Assembly: GCA_018881555.1 (NCBI GenBank)
Contig: JACAXG010000206.1
Location: forward strand, 171,961 to 235,960
Length of the DNA stretch: 64,000 nucleotides
Direction: 5' to 3'
DNA from: Amblyornis subalaris
Lineage: Eukaryota; Chordata; Aves; Passeriformes; Ptilonorhynchidae
Shown here: piece by piece, positions 1-12,740 of the stretch
How positions within the stretch are numbered: the stretch's first letter is position 1
Layout: each line of letters starts with the position of its first letter
Notes under the pieces: model-generated
The model's input: only the letters and a program-made list of their open reading frames with translations
Database searches by the model: none
Told to the model about the DNA's origin: nothing
Made by a program: the position numbers and the translations under genes

Positions 1-411
1 GGTTGCTCAGGAAAGTTCTGGAGGTCTCCAGCTTGTGCTGTGCTGGATGGAAGACTTTGAGCTCTCACTCTGCTGCTCAGGAGGATATTTGTCTGGAGGT
101 TAAGCCACAGGTTTCCTGCTTAAAGAGAATTTTACCAGGAATCCAGAGGTTTATCCCTGTTTAGCTGTCACTGAGGTGATGCTCATGCTGATCCAACATG
201 GGGCTCATGCACACGTGGGTGGCACTGACCAAGGTGCCCAAAATCTGATCCACCATAGCTTTAAAGAAGTCCAAGCCCAGGTGTAAGTGCAGGGATATTC
301 ACCTGATCTCAGGGACCCTAAAACTGCCCTTGCCACAGCCCAATTTATGGGGCCATCTGAAGGACTGGGTGTCTAAACCTGGAGCAGGACGGACCAGAAA
401 TGTCCTGGACT
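1..411. other. Intergenic, nothing recognised
   Basis: Unique-looking sequence with no long open frame and no repeat that I recognise. Confidence 0.5.
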
Positions 412-550
412 GCAACTGTCCCATCCCTGGAAGTGTCCAAGGCCATTTTGGATGCAGCTCTGAGCAGCCTGGTCTAGTGGAAGGTGTCCCTGCCCACGGC
501 ACGAGATGATCTTTAAGCTCTTTTCCACCCCAACCCATTCCGTGATTCTA
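412..550 (+). mobile_element. CR1 LINE 3' fragment
   Basis: Shows the CR1 3' UTR landmarks CCATCCCTGGAAGTGTCCAA and GTGGAAGGTGTCCCTGCCCA, ending in the GTGATTCT tail. 5'-truncated, sense. Confidence 0.9.
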
Positions 551-1086
551 CCCTACGTGGTGTAACTTCCCCGGAAGAGTTTGTGGTTTTCCAGAGCTTT
601 TCATGACCACAGTTGAGCACACTTTCTAATGAGGGAGGTGTTTTATTTCTTTCTAGCAGAAAATCCCCTAAAATCCCGTCAATTTTAGTTTGAAAGCAGA
701 AAGCAAGGGAGTTGCTGTCAGCAGAAGGTTCATTCATCTTAAAAGAAAGACATTCCAGGCAAATTAAATAATAAAATAGGTGATAAAACCCACCTGCTTT
801 TTAACTCCAGGTTTCTGTTTCTTTTTAAATCAGATCAGTGTATTAAAGATATTCAGACTGAGGTTTTTTTGTGGAATTATTCGGCCAGATCCATATCTCT
901 TTCAAATGAGAAGGGGCATGTCCGCCAAGGAACCATCATTTCATGATGCTGCACATCCCTTTTCACTACGGTCCCAGGGGAAGCAGATTTCTCTTGGGTT
1001 TTATAGAGGGGGAAATCAAAGCAGGAGACCTTCCTAAAATTCCCCAGGAGGTGAGGGAGAAGGCTGGGAGGACAAGCAGAATATCC
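551..1086. other. Intergenic, nothing recognised
   Basis: Unique AT-rich sequence between two CR1 fragments. Overlapping short open frames have no recognisable domain. Confidence 0.5.
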
Positions 1087-1232
1087 GATCACACCCTGCC
1101 CTCTGTCAGTTTGAAGCCATTCCCGCTTTTCCTGTCACTCCAGGCCCTTGTCCAAAGTCTTTCTCCTGCTCTCCTGGAGCCTCTTCACACGCTGGAAGGG
1201 TCTCTAAGTTTTCCCCAGAGCCTTCCCTCCTA
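1087..1232 (-). mobile_element. CR1 LINE internal fragment
   Basis: Antisense match to the CR1 segment with CCCTGCCCTCTGTCAGTTTG and GGCCCTTGTCCAAAGTCT, lacking the 3' terminal part. Diverged. Confidence 0.75.
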
Positions 1233-1851
1233 AATATTGCTGCAATTCCCAGCTGACCATGGAGCAGGGCCCTTCTTGGGGATCTTTTTTGTTTGACGTT
1301 GCCAGAAACAGCAGGGTGATGCAAGGAGCGGGGCTGCCAGAGCCCTGAACTGAGGATAAATATAAAAAACCTGCACGTGAGCAAAAGGGAGAGTGGCTAA
1401 TTCGGTGTCAAGGGCTCTAAACACCTCTGTGCCCAGAAGTGTGCTCGGAATTCAGGGAACAGACACGTCACACGGTGGAAATGCAGGCCTGATAAAGCTG
1501 GCCCGAGTGAGAAGCGCAGCTCTTGGCTCCGGTGCAGAGTCTGGGATGCTCAAACACAGAGTGTGGAAGAGGCTTAAGACAAAGGAGAATTGGGAGGAAA
1601 CCTGGATAAAACTGTGAATAACAGTGGGACAAGGCACTGATGAAAAATCCAAGGGTAAAAGGTGTTTCTTAGTTAAGGGCTACCCTAATTAGCCACGGGC
1701 ACTGCCCTCACCATGGCACGAAGAGGATCAGCTGGAAGTAGGAGCTGCAAGGTTGTGTTTGGTGCTGGACCAACCTATCCTGCTCCCTCAAAGCTGACAA
1801 CCTCCATAATCAAAACAGAGACTTTGCTGAAAGGGGAGAGAGAGGTGAAAC

Positions 1852-1898
1852 CTTTAAAAAGTCCCTTCCAACCCAAACTGTTTTATGATTTTATGAAA
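1852..1898 (+). mobile_element. CR1 3' tail, short
   Basis: Contains only the terminal CCCTTCCAACCCAAACTG and a degenerate ATGATTTTATG tail. Confidence 0.65.
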
Positions 1899-4800
1899 AC
1901 AAGTGAAGGGACTTGCCCAGGGCTAAGCAGTGAGTCAGAGGTGGTGTCAGGGAGGGGGCTGAGGTGTCTTGGCTCTTGCTGGTTGTACCAGCTTGGCTCA
2001 GGACCCAGAAAGGAGCAGTGACAGTAAATAATAAGTGGGATCAGTGCTTTTTATTCCTTCCCTTTTCATGACACCCTTGGAGACTCACCCAAGTGAGTAG
2101 ACCTGGATCATTTAATGGACAGGATGGTCCCTGCTCCAGGGAGATCACTTCAGTGGCATTTGTAGGAAATTTTGGGAGATCCCCTATTAAAAAAAAAATC
2201 AAAATATTCAGGAAAGGGCCCTATTTTGTGGCTTTTCCATGGCTGTTCCCTTTGTACAGTTGTGTGGAGCACGACAGGCTGGTTTTTAACAAATCTTCCT
2301 GGCATTTGATGCAAGCCCAGGGGAACAGTGGGAAGGAGAGCTGTAAAATGGCAATTCCTGGCTGTCTCTGCTCCCAGCCTTTCCTCGGAGCTAGATAACG
2401 GCGGCAGCAGATAAGAGGAAAAGCGGGTCTTTAATTCAGTCAGAATTTCACTCAGTGTGAAGGAAAACATCTAATGAGAGAATTAGGCTAAGCCAGAAAA
2501 TTGCCTCTTAAACCTGAGCTCTCCCTGGGCTAAAAGTCCAGTCAGCATTTTATATAAATACATATCTGCATATCTGCCTTTCTCCGTGCCACCATAAAAC
2601 CCTGGGCTTCTAACGGTGCACTGGCCAAGAAATTCTTTTAAACTCATAAACCCAAGCCAATACAACCTTTTCAACCACACAGGCTGGAGCATTTTCCCAG
2701 TATCAAATATTCCCAGCCTCTGGGGACACCTGAAGCCAACAGAGCCAAGAGGTGCCCACCCAACCCATATTTGAGCCCCACAGAGAGGGGCCCTGGCCAG
2801 GCATGGCCAAAATGATGTTTTAGGTGATGCATGACCCAAAACTGGGATGAGGGGGCACCACCAAAGCTTTGAATTGAGTAGAAGCTTTTGGGGAGGCTGG
2901 GGAGGGATCAGGCTTTGAGTCTTCCTCTTGTTGAAGACCTGGATCCCACTTCAGGGAAGAAAGCTGCATCTGCCCTGCTCCTCCTCTTGTTCTTCCAGTC
3001 CTGGGTGTTTGCTGGCAGGGAGCAACGTTCCTGCCATGTGGGCATCACTGTAGGATCAGCACGTGGAATATCACTGGGATTTGAGGAGATCTGCCATGGG
3101 ATGTTGCTGCACCTTCACTGCAATCAGGTGGGCTCACACCAAGAGGAAAATTTGGTTCAGTGAAAGAGCTTTGGGTGTTCCTGTGTCATCCCAGCTGGGA
3201 GCTGGCAAATCACTCCGATTCACTTTTGGGTTTGGGAGGGAGATGTATCCAAATATCCCTTTTCAAGTCTTCATCTCACCGATGGGTGGTCTCCTGACCC
3301 CTCTGCCAGCAGCTCCTGAGAGGTCCCTGCAGCTGTGTGTCACTTGGGCCAGGCAGCTCAGAATTGTGGTAGCCTGGTATTAAAACCTGGCCAAATTCCA
3401 CGCTGCTTCTCCACTTCAAGTTCCTGAACTCAGCTCTCCTAAAGGCGTCAGGCAGAAAGAAAACCCTGGGCAGCCTCTGGGTTCTTCCTTATGCAAAATT
3501 AGTGGGTTTGGTTAGTGATTTACTTTCATTTCTTCAATCCTCTGGCCCTCAGAGGCTTCAGGTGGGAGATCCAGGCCGTTTGTGGTCTCCCTTTCTTTCT
3601 TTTTTCATTCCAAGTTGTGCTTGTTACGGAAGTCCAGGTGCTCTTGGAAGTAAAGCAGTTTTCTCCTGGGGCACTGACATCTAATTAAAGGTGGCAGGAG
3701 CTACAGTTTCTCTTCTGAGAAGTCCTGCTTCATGGCAGTCACCAAATCCTTTACTAGGATCCTTTTCTGGTTTGATTTTATTCTGCAAACTTCTTTGAGA
3801 TATCTTAGTATTATCCCTATAACCTGGTGCAAAATGCCAGGGGACAGAGGTTGCTGATGTCATACAAACAGCAGGAATATTTATTTTATACTCTAAACGT
3901 GAAATGCTGCTCACAAAGATAAATAATTGTATCAGAAAAATCAGAATATGGAAGCACATCTTCGATAGAACACACAGAGAGGGGGCAAGGGTTATGGTGG
4001 GCCTGAAGGGGGGATCTTGGGTTTAACTGAGGGTTTTTTCTTCTGTAATTTTTTCCCATCCCTGTTTGAGTGCCCATGGACTTTCAGCATCCCCCAACAC
4101 CCTGTGGACACCTCCACGGGACTGAAAGGACCCAGGCAGCTTCTTGCAGCGCCTGGGGCCAATGCAGAAGCAGGAGACATTCTCAGTGCTCCCAGCAAGG
4201 AAAGGCGAAGTGGAGCTTGCTGTGGAGCGATGCCGAGATAGCAGCTCGGTATCTAAACAGGTAACACCCAATTACAACAGAACTGTGTTGACTTACACTT
4301 TCCCTTATCAGGAGAATCAGGTATTCATGTAAATCACAAAAGAGTTTGATGGATGCCAGCTCACTCGGAGCCCCACGGCAAGGAACAAGAGCCTAGTCAA
4401 ACAAAATGTATGTTGCCCTTATCTTTGAGCTGTGACTATTGCTATGAAATAAAGAACTATAAAAGAAAGTGCCTTATCGTCAGGGTTATAATTCCCTAAT
4501 GTTCTCCAGGGGCTGTTCCCGTGCTGGAATCAGACCCTTGGGACCACTTTCTGAGCCCCACAGAAGTAATTTTCTCACAGACAGATGATCTTTCCTTATC
4601 ACGTGTTGTCTTGGCAGTAAAAAAGTCTCTTTCTCGAGATGCGTGTTTAGGCTGAGCCGGGCGAGCGGCACAAAAGGAAAAGAAGGGGCAGCTAAATTGG
4701 TCTTAATTCTGATGCTGGCCTGAAAGTAAACAATGAGGTCCAGGGACAATCTTCCTTAGAGCCTCCTGGGCCTGGAAGCGTGGCACGGACAGCACATGTG

Positions 4801-6042
4801 GGCAGGAGCCTTCAGACAGCCGTGCTGGAGACGGGTCCAAGCCCAGTCTGGTGGCCACGGCTAATCAGCCCCTCTTATCACATTTACTGGGAGATGGGTG
4901 ATGCCAATAAAACCCAGTCGGGCTGAGTGCACTTAGAGGAGCCAAAAAGCTGGTTGTTAATAGATGCCTATGGATCATGGCTCGGGAGAGCCCAGATATG
5001 GGTTATTCCCAGATTTCCTTTGGGACACTGGAGATCCTGAGCTGTGCCAGAAACAGTGGGCAGAATCCATACAATTTTATTGATATTTACTTGTATTATT
5101 GGGTGTACAGGTGCTCTGTTTGAGATCAAGACCTTATTAACATGACAGCTGGAAGCTCCAAGGGTGACAGGGGAGTCAAGCTGGTGCTCTGCACTAGGGG
5201 TAAGCTGAGCCCTGACTCTCCAAACACAGAAAATTGAAATGTAAAATTTGTGACAGTGATGGACTGTGCTCATACCTCCTTCCTCCAAAGTGAAGAGTGG
5301 CTGTTCAGGAATATTGGTGGAAAAAGATGAGACCGAGTTGATCTTGCAGTGATTTTCCCCTGGTGCATTCCTTTTGCCTACAGAAGATTGCAGGTGATGG
5401 ATATCCAGGACCAGAATCAATATAAATGTGTTAAAGTCCTTAACTTCAATTTTTTTTTTTCCTTAAGAAGCACCTGTGTATCTAAAACCTTGTCTGCTTC
5501 TGCATCCTAGTATTTTAACAGGGATTTTACACCTCCCTGCAGCACTTGCCCTCTGTAGGACACAGCCTCACCTCGGACATTTTACAGCTTAAACAAATTA
5601 ATGTCTTTCTATAACCCTGTAATTTACACTGGTTATCTGGATTGATCAATAGGTAGTTCAATAGCTCCTTAAAACCCAGCACCGAGAGGACAGGACCCAG
5701 CCGTGAATGTCAGGCAGTTTTCCAGCTGCTTGCTCTCCCTGCAGACTCCCAGACTCCAGCGAGTGCCTCCCACATCCCCGCAGCAGCCACTGCCCCCGCC
5801 TGCTCCGGAGGGAGCCTTGGACACCAGGTCCTTGGTCCAGCAGTTCTGAAGGTCCTTCCTTGTGCCCGTGTGAGTCTGAGCATGGAAAACACCACGGGGC
5901 CGGGTAAATCCCTCCATGATCCACATCCTGCAGAGATGGGAGAGCTCTGGTGCTTATTTTAATGGAGGGGCCGTGGTGGGAGCAGAGAGCAGGGATCGCC
6001 CCTTTCCTCAGGCTGATTTGAGTGCCTGACACGGACACAGAT
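1899..6042. other. Intergenic unique region, 4.1 kb
   Basis: No gene is recognised; the longest open frame is 150 codons, without a domain. The stretch lacks recognisable CR1 copies and carries a run of GATA motifs at 4305-4880. Confidence 0.5.
4305..4880 (+). promoter_or_regulatory. Cluster of GATA motifs (possible enhancer)
   Basis: TTATCA or TTATCT occurs at 4305, 4419, 4596 and 4875, all in the same orientation, plus a related TTATCG at 4474. The third overlaps a CACGTG E-box at 4600-4605. Roughly one match would be expected by chance in this length. Enhancer function is inferred only. Confidence 0.3.
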
Positions 6043-6262
6043 TAATCATGGAATCCCAGGGTGGTTTGGGTTGGAAGAGACCTCAAAGATCATCCAGTTC
6101 CATCTCCTGCCATGGCCAGGGACACCTTCCACTAGCCCAGGTTGCTCCAAGCCCTGTCCAACCTGGCCTTGGACACTTCCAGGAATGGGGCAGCCACAGC
6201 TTCTCTGGGCAACCTGTGCCAGGGCCTCAGCACCTTCACAGGGAAGAATTTCTTCCTGAGGG
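6043..6262 (-). mobile_element. CR1 LINE 3' fragment
   Basis: Antisense copy beginning with the complement of the ATTC tail and GGTTTGGGTTGGAAGAGACC, and running to CAGGGAAGAATTTCTTCCTG. Well preserved. Confidence 0.95.
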
Positions 6263-8394
6263 CTGGGATTTTGGGAGGCAATCGCTCGGCCCTTTCACCA
6301 GCTGCCTTCTCCTCGCCTTGCTGATGCCCCCAAAGCCTCTATCATTTCTGAACCCCTAAACCCTCACGAAGCCCCTTTATTACGAGGTGCACAACAAGTG
6401 GTAAAGACATTAAAGTGGTTTTTGGAGAAAAACAGCAGGACTCTGTCCTGCAGGGACACCCCAGGAGGTCAGGTGGCCTCTGCAGAGGCTTTGCAGAATG
6501 ATTTCCCGTCCCTGAGGCCCTCATTCGTGGTGTGCATGGCACCACTGGAACTTCCCTCCCGTTTCACTCCATCACTAGGGCTGAAATCCCGTACCCAGGG
6601 GTGAGCTCAGGACATCAACCTGCAAAAAGGGGAGCAGGGAAGCAGCTGCTGGAGAAGGGAAGCGGGCTGTGAGCGCACAGCCATCGGCGTGGGAGGGGGC
6701 TCGGCTCCCTCTGTGCAAACACAGCTCATCCCTGGCGTCTGCTGGGAACACAGCTGAGCTGGGACCGCTGCCTTTATCTCCTGACCTCCTGCTCCCCTGC
6801 CCTGAGCATCCACATGCTGCGGATCCGAGCGCGTTCCACCCTGGGCGGGTCCCACGCCGCGGGGAATGAGAGTCTTTGAGGGATCCCTGCGTGGGATGCT
6901 GCTTTACCCAAAAAAACCCACGTTTTCACCGAGCCCCGTGGAAATCCAGTCCTGTGGATGCATCTGTGCCAGCACATCTGCACCATCTGGGCTCACATCT
7001 GGGCAGCTGCCGCTCCCAGAGGGTCAGGTCAGACCCTCTCCCAAACAGCAGCAGATCCAGGTGCCGTAAAACNCGTGGTCCAGCACAGCCTGGGAGTCTC
7101 CCACCCTCCCGTACGTGTCACAGAAGCATCTTTAACTGTGCTGGCTGATGGTTTTCCCCAACATCCCCAGCCAGAGGTGCTCCATGTGTCATTCAGCAGC
7201 CAAAAAAACTCCCAGGAGCCGCCGGCCCCACCTCGCTGCCTCTCTGCTGTTCGCACGTGTCGCTTCTGCTTCGTTTTTCTGGCAAAGGAGGTTAAAAACA
7301 GCTCGTGCGAAAATTATTTATTTTGTATTAATAGCTCGGAGTCAAAGCCTCAGCAGACACTTGGAATAAACAGGATCACTCAAAATACAGTTGTTTGAAA
7401 TCAGAGCTTTGCTCTGACCCTGGGGTTTCCAGCCAAAGCCAGAAAACTGTATATATAGAATCCCTTATTATTTTCCCCCGCCGTTAATCCCCAGTACAAC
7501 AAGGCCTTGCTTGTAGCCAAAGGACTTTGACCAGGATGATTAAGGCAACATTTCATGCAGGCTGTTGCACGTGTGGTTATAGAGGTGGTCGAGATGCAAA
7601 ATAATCCTCCCTATCTGACGAATAACCCCCTTTGCACTTCCAGTGCAATTTGTATTTAAGCACAACCCACTTCTCCTCAGCCATTCCTCTCCTTTCATTC
7701 CTCCTCTCAAAAAAATTATATGTTTTTAAGTGCAGGCAGCTGTTGGGTGAAAATCTGTTTTGGAAGAAGTTTTCTGGATTTGTTTTCTTGAGAGAGAAAG
7801 GAAAACAGCACTTTTGTTTTTTGGTTTTCCTTCCTCTTCCCTTTGTTTTCTTTTACTCCCTGTCCTGCACACTCAGTTTTCCAGAGAGATAAAAGGAAGA
7901 AAAAGGGGAAATAAAACAACGAGCGGGTTCATACTTTTATCAGTCTTCAGCGTGGTTTTCCTCTCTTCCCTTTTTTTCCCCAAATAACAGAAATATTCCC
8001 AGCTGAGAACTGGGGTACTTCGGGTTATTTAAATTACTGTGCAGTATTGAGCACATCCATTAATGAATCCAGCTCTTTAATTGTGGTGAGCCCTTGCTAC
8101 TGATGGATGAATTAAGGCACAAAAGGGAAGAATAGTTGATGCAGGGGTTAATGAAGACCTTGGGAAGCCCTGGTTCAAGTCCATGAGCTCCTTTACGACT
8201 CCAAATCATCCATGTGGCTACTTTTGGTCTCATTTCTTTGTGAAATGGGGGTGCCAGCACACACCCCCTGGGCTGAGCATCTCGCATGGTCTCCCACCAA
8301 AACAGGCAAAGCAGAGGCACCCAGGTTATCCCAACTTTCCCTCCTTTCCAAAACTTCATTATTCCGTCTTTGGGCTGCAATTTAAAGGCTTCCA
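6263..8394. other. Intergenic unique region, 2.1 kb
   Basis: No gene or CR1 is recognised. It contains an unresolved base at 7073 and a unique block at about 7440-7640 with an HNF4-like site. Confidence 0.5.
7521..7532 (-). promoter_or_regulatory. HNF4-like motif GGTCAAAGTCCT
   Basis: On the minus strand this is one base from the HNF4-specific consensus ending CAAAGTCCA. It lies in unique sequence together with a near-octamer ATGCAAAA and a TATCT site within 100 bases downstream. A single motif is weak evidence. Confidence 0.3.
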
Positions 8395-9090
8395 AGGGGC
8401 GAGCGCCGGCTCTGCCCGACACCCCCTCCACCCTCAGCATCCCTGACGAAGGTGGCTCCTGCGGGGCTGCTGAGCCTTCACGCTCGCCGCAGCCCTCGGA
8501 AAGCCTCAGCCGGCGGCTCTCCCGATCCCAGCCGGCTGCCATAATCCCACATTGTTCCCGGCCGCCGCCTCGGCGTTCCGCGGCACTTGGAAAATGTCAA
8601 ATGTGGGAGTCCGGCAGCCTCAGGATCGAGTGAAGAACTCCCAAACATATTTGGAGGGCTGCCAGCGCTCTGCAAAACCCTTCTGCAAACTCAGATAAGG
8701 GGCGACCTTGCAGCCCGCGGGACGGGCCGGGAGTTTATAAACCCTGCGTGTGCTCGGGCTGAGCTTTCCCAATATTGTGACCGTCCCGTCCCCTCCCAGC
8801 GCCGCCCGGTGCGAAAGCAGGGGCTGCTGGCCGCGGTGACCTTGCCAGGACGTCCAGGGGCCCGAGGTGGAAGGACCCGCTGGAGATGTGACGTCCGGAG
8901 CTGGCCGGGGACAGGACTCCCCCGTGGAGGGGAGGCAGAGGCTGCCCACGGGCTGGATCCGGCACGGCCGAGCGAGCAAACCCAGTGCCCGGGTGGTGTT
9001 TCAGGCGCCGTCCCCAAAAAACCTCGGTTTTGGGATTCGCGGTCCCTAAAAACACGAGGCTGGGGAAAGGGTGGCAAACGCCGCCCGGCG
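8395..9090. promoter_or_regulatory. CpG island with TATA-like motif, no assigned gene
   Basis: GC-rich with many CpG dinucleotides, unlike the AT-rich flanks. TTTATAAA at 8734-8741 lies inside it and can be read on either strand. Open frames of up to 183 codons on both strands fit GC-rich composition, and no domain is seen. It may be a promoter of an unannotated transcript or a distal element. Confidence 0.5.
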
Positions 9091-10268
9091 AGGAAGGGGG
9101 AGGAAGGGTTGAGTTTGGGGCTTCATTTTGAACCGTAAGGAAATCTAAACATTTTGAAATTCTTCCCCGAATGACAAATAATGTCAAATACTGAGATAGC
9201 ACCGGGCTGGATTTGAGCCGCGAGGCACCTTCTTATGGTCCTGACTTCTGATAAAAAGGATGGAACAGAGTCAGGAAAACTTTCCTCTCCTTCCCCTCAT
9301 TATTTTTCTTCAAAAAAAAAAAAACCAACCTCAGTGAAATCAGCAACGTCTCCTGAAATGTTCCAGTTTGGATGGGAGAGCCTTTCAGAGCAGGAAATGT
9401 TTCCCTCTGGGTTTTCCTGGCCAGCTCTGGCTGAACGTTCCAGCTGGACGTTCCATCCCGGGCATGGCAGCTCAGATCAGGGTGGGCAAAGATCCCTCGC
9501 CCCCACAAAGCTCAGCTCTCGGGGGGTTGATACCCGAACCCCCATTAATTAAGAGGGCTAATTAGCTCAGAGGCAGCACAGTAGCTGTGTAAGTGAAGGA
9601 TGTGTGTCCTTAAGCCAGTGTTATTAATCTTTTTTTCCCCTCTTTTCTCATTTGCTTTAAACTTGAGGCTTTCTGCTGAAACATTTGCTGCTCAGTTAAC
9701 CAATATTTATACATTTTTGATCCATGAATCCCTACAAATCCTTTCCCCCTTTATCCCTACTGCAGGGCTGTGTGTGAGTGAATTATTTCTCAGCCATCCA
9801 TACATCATCTAGTGAATTTAGGCTCTTTGGGGGTCTGTTTGCAGTTTGTTTCTTGCTTGCAAACGCATTTGTTTTCTCTCCAGGTCAAATGAGTCATGTG
9901 AAAATGTCAGTGCATGAATTACCTGTGAACTATTTACCCCCTGTGTCCCACCTGGGACCCCCTGAGCTTCCCGATGCACGTCCGGTCACCTGAAACACCA
10001 AGGAAGTGTTGGCATAAAGCGGGATAAATGGCCAGGAAAACAACCAGGTGGATTCTTGTTTGCATTCACATTTGTAAGAAAATCAAGGGCTGTTTTCCTG
10101 GATGAATTCTCAGCTCCCAAACCTAAGCAAACTCTATGATTTTATGGGGAAAAAGACTTTCAGCCATCTTTTGGGGCTGCTTGTCAAGCTGGACTTTCCC
10201 TGCTTGTCCTTAACCTCTCTCAATAGGTGAAAGTTTGTTGTTTGGCTCCCAAATTTGAAGGAAAATCC

Positions 10269-10352
<84 letters not shown>

Positions 10353-12604
10353 GTTCCTGTTTCTTTTTCCCCTGTGCCCTGCAGACAGCTCCATGTCCCA
10401 GCCCTCTCTGGACAAAGTGCACACTGGGATAACAACCTCAAGGCTATATCACATGGAAACCACTCCTTCCTTACTTTCCTTTTGGGAAGGGTGAGGAAAA
10501 GACCTGTATCCTCCAGATCTCCATCTGCTCTTCTCCTGAGGGGAGGAGATGATGCAGACTGAGGACTCAAATACCCGCAGATTGGGGTTTTTATTAGGAT
10601 GGCAAAGCCAACTCTGGCTAAGTTATTAAAGCCAATCTCCAGGAGAATCATGGAGGGTCTCCAAACGGGAGAAGAGGCCATTCTGACAGACACCTGCTTC
10701 TCCCCTTGTCCAAATCCGCCTGCCTTGGTCTCCTTTTTTTTCCCCTTCTTTTCTCCCCCTTTTTTTTCCAGCTCTCTCCTGGCCGTCGGTAGAGTTCAGC
10801 AGTAAATATCCTTCTGTCTCCAATTGTGCCTGGAGAGGTGTAAAGTTTGATAAGCCCCATTTAACTTGGCTGTACTACATTGTTTAAATAATTCAAATAC
10901 AGATTGGCCCTTTAGAAGGATTTCTGCTCTATTGACCCTGCTGGTCATGAGTTACCAGGAAGTCAGGGAGGGGCTTCTAGAGCTGAAAGCTTCGGGAAAA
11001 AAAAAAAATCAATTCCAGCTCTTTAGTGCCCCAATCACACCCCATTATTCCCGGGTAATTGCAGACCTGCTTTGCTGTTAACTCTTTGGGAACAATAAAG
11101 CCTTTGAGGGGAAGAGGGGAAGCGAGGAGGTCTTTTTTCTTCTCCAACGAGGTCCTAATCTGCATGGGCAGTGTCATGTCCTTATCAGTAGAGTTTGAAT
11201 GAATAATTATTTACAGGTAGAAGTGTCAAATTGCTGGGTAGGTTAGTTTTGTTCCCCTTTCCTTCTCAATGCCTGGTTTGCTGGAGGTTGTTTGAACTGC
11301 AGAATTTATAATATCTTTTTTTCCTACTTGTATCCCTTTTTTCTCTGTGCATTGAGTCATCAGGAATAAGAAATGGGATGCTGTAATATGGTTAATCCTA
11401 ATTAGTGCTTGTGCTTCACGCAGGGACCCCACCAGGTCACTCTGCTGCACAGACACGTGGCAAATCCCACTCAATAACCTGTGGAAAAGCCAGAGGAGAG
11501 GTGACCGTGTAGGAGTAGGACAGTGCAGCCAAATTGATCAATTAGGCAGGGAGCCCAAATGCGGGTAAAAACTGCCCAAATCCCACCTCTGGCGTGGGGC
11601 CTTCGTTCAAATTCCTGCAGCTCATGCTCCTCCTCCTTGACACGAGGCCGACAAGACGGGACCCAGGGCCAAAGACTTCTCAGGACGTGACGCACGAAAA
11701 TCCATCCTTCCTTCCTGGTGTGGGAAGGCTCAAAGTCACCCACCCCGTCCTCCAGTCTGGCCTGGCCTGGGGCAAAAGCCAGAGCCTCACCCTGTCACCC
11801 AGCGCGGCTCCTGGGGTGGCACTGGGGGAGGAGATGCCAACGGGGTGGAAAATCGAGGTGACATGGAACTGACCACGCTGGTTGGGGCTGCTCAGTCCCC
11901 ACCCCTTTCACAAATGGGCACCTTATCACCGGGCACTGTTTATCCAGGAACAGGGGACAGAGGACAGGGAGGAGCGGCTTCAGCCTCCACTCGAGGTCAC
12001 CACACCAGAGGCTGCTCAGAGTCCATTCGTAGGATGGGTGGGATTGTTGTCCCAGCTGCTCTTCCTGGGAGGCCACTCCAGAGCCTCGATCCTCTGCAGG
12101 AGCCATCTCCTGGTGCCCAACTGGCACTGCCCAGGCTCACATGTGTCTTACAGCACCGGAGCATCCCTGGTACCTTCATGAATGGTGTTTTTCTGTTCTC
12201 TGTCTGTGTTTGATTGACTCATTGACCCAACCGGTGGATCTCGGGGTGTGGAAGGATGAGGTGACACCTCAGGGTAACCAATGAAGCCCTGTCCATGCTG
12301 GCCAGCTTGCAACACTTAATTCAGCATGTGGTGTTTTCAGGGGATGTTACAGGGCAGGAGCCCAATTTTGGTGTGCTAAATTGTCCTCAGGAGGTGCCAC
12401 TGTCTCTTCCCTCACCATGGAGGGCCTACAGACCCTCTCTGGATAAAAAACTGCTTCCAAGTCAAGAGCCTGGAAATCTTCCTCAGCCTCATGTCTGAAG
12501 GCAGGAACACATTTCTCTGCACATTTCAGAGCCTAAAACACCCAACAGCAAGACAAGGGGGACACGGCACTTGAGGACATGGTTTAGAGATGGACCTGGC
12601 TTTG
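9091..12604. other. Intergenic unique region with microsatellite
   Basis: AT-rich from about 9.1 to 11.4 kb. No CR1 copy and no gene are recognised. The ATT microsatellite at 10.27-10.35 kb is the main landmark. Confidence 0.5.
10269..10352. repeat. (ATT)n microsatellite, 28 uninterrupted units
   Basis: 84 bases of perfect trinucleotide repeat. The apparent poly-Ile, poly-Tyr and poly-Asn frames across it are repeat artefacts. Confidence 0.99.
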
Positions 12605-12672
12605 CTGGGTTAATGGCTGGATGATCTCTGAGATCTTTTCCAAACCTAACGATTCCACGATTCTCTAATTCT
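12605..12672 (+). mobile_element. CR1 3' tail, diverged
   Basis: Shows GGATGATCTCTGAGATCTTTTCC and a degenerate ACGATTCCACGATTCT end, in sense orientation. Confidence 0.6.
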
Positions 12673-12701
12673 AGGGTGGTTGGTCTCACCATGGAGACAA
12701 G

Positions 12702-12740
12702 TTCCAACTCAGGACATTCCATAATTCTGCGATTCCGTGA
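12702..12740 (+). mobile_element. Second CR1 3' tail, short
   Basis: TTCCAACTCAGGACATTCC followed by the degenerate tail; it lies 30 bases after the previous tail, in the same orientation. Confidence 0.5.

Noticed and set aside
8172..8182. tRNA B-box-like GGTTCAAGTCC
   Set aside because: The flanking bases do not form a T-arm stem, and no A box or acceptor stem is present.
10227..10562. Open frames with long poly-Tyr, poly-Ile and poly-Asn runs
   Set aside because: They are artefacts of reading through the (ATT)n microsatellite.
11532..11543. 12-bp palindrome AATTGATCAATT (and ATTGATCAAT at 5641-5650)
   Set aside because: Short AT-rich palindromes are expected by chance at this scale, and no paired features were found.
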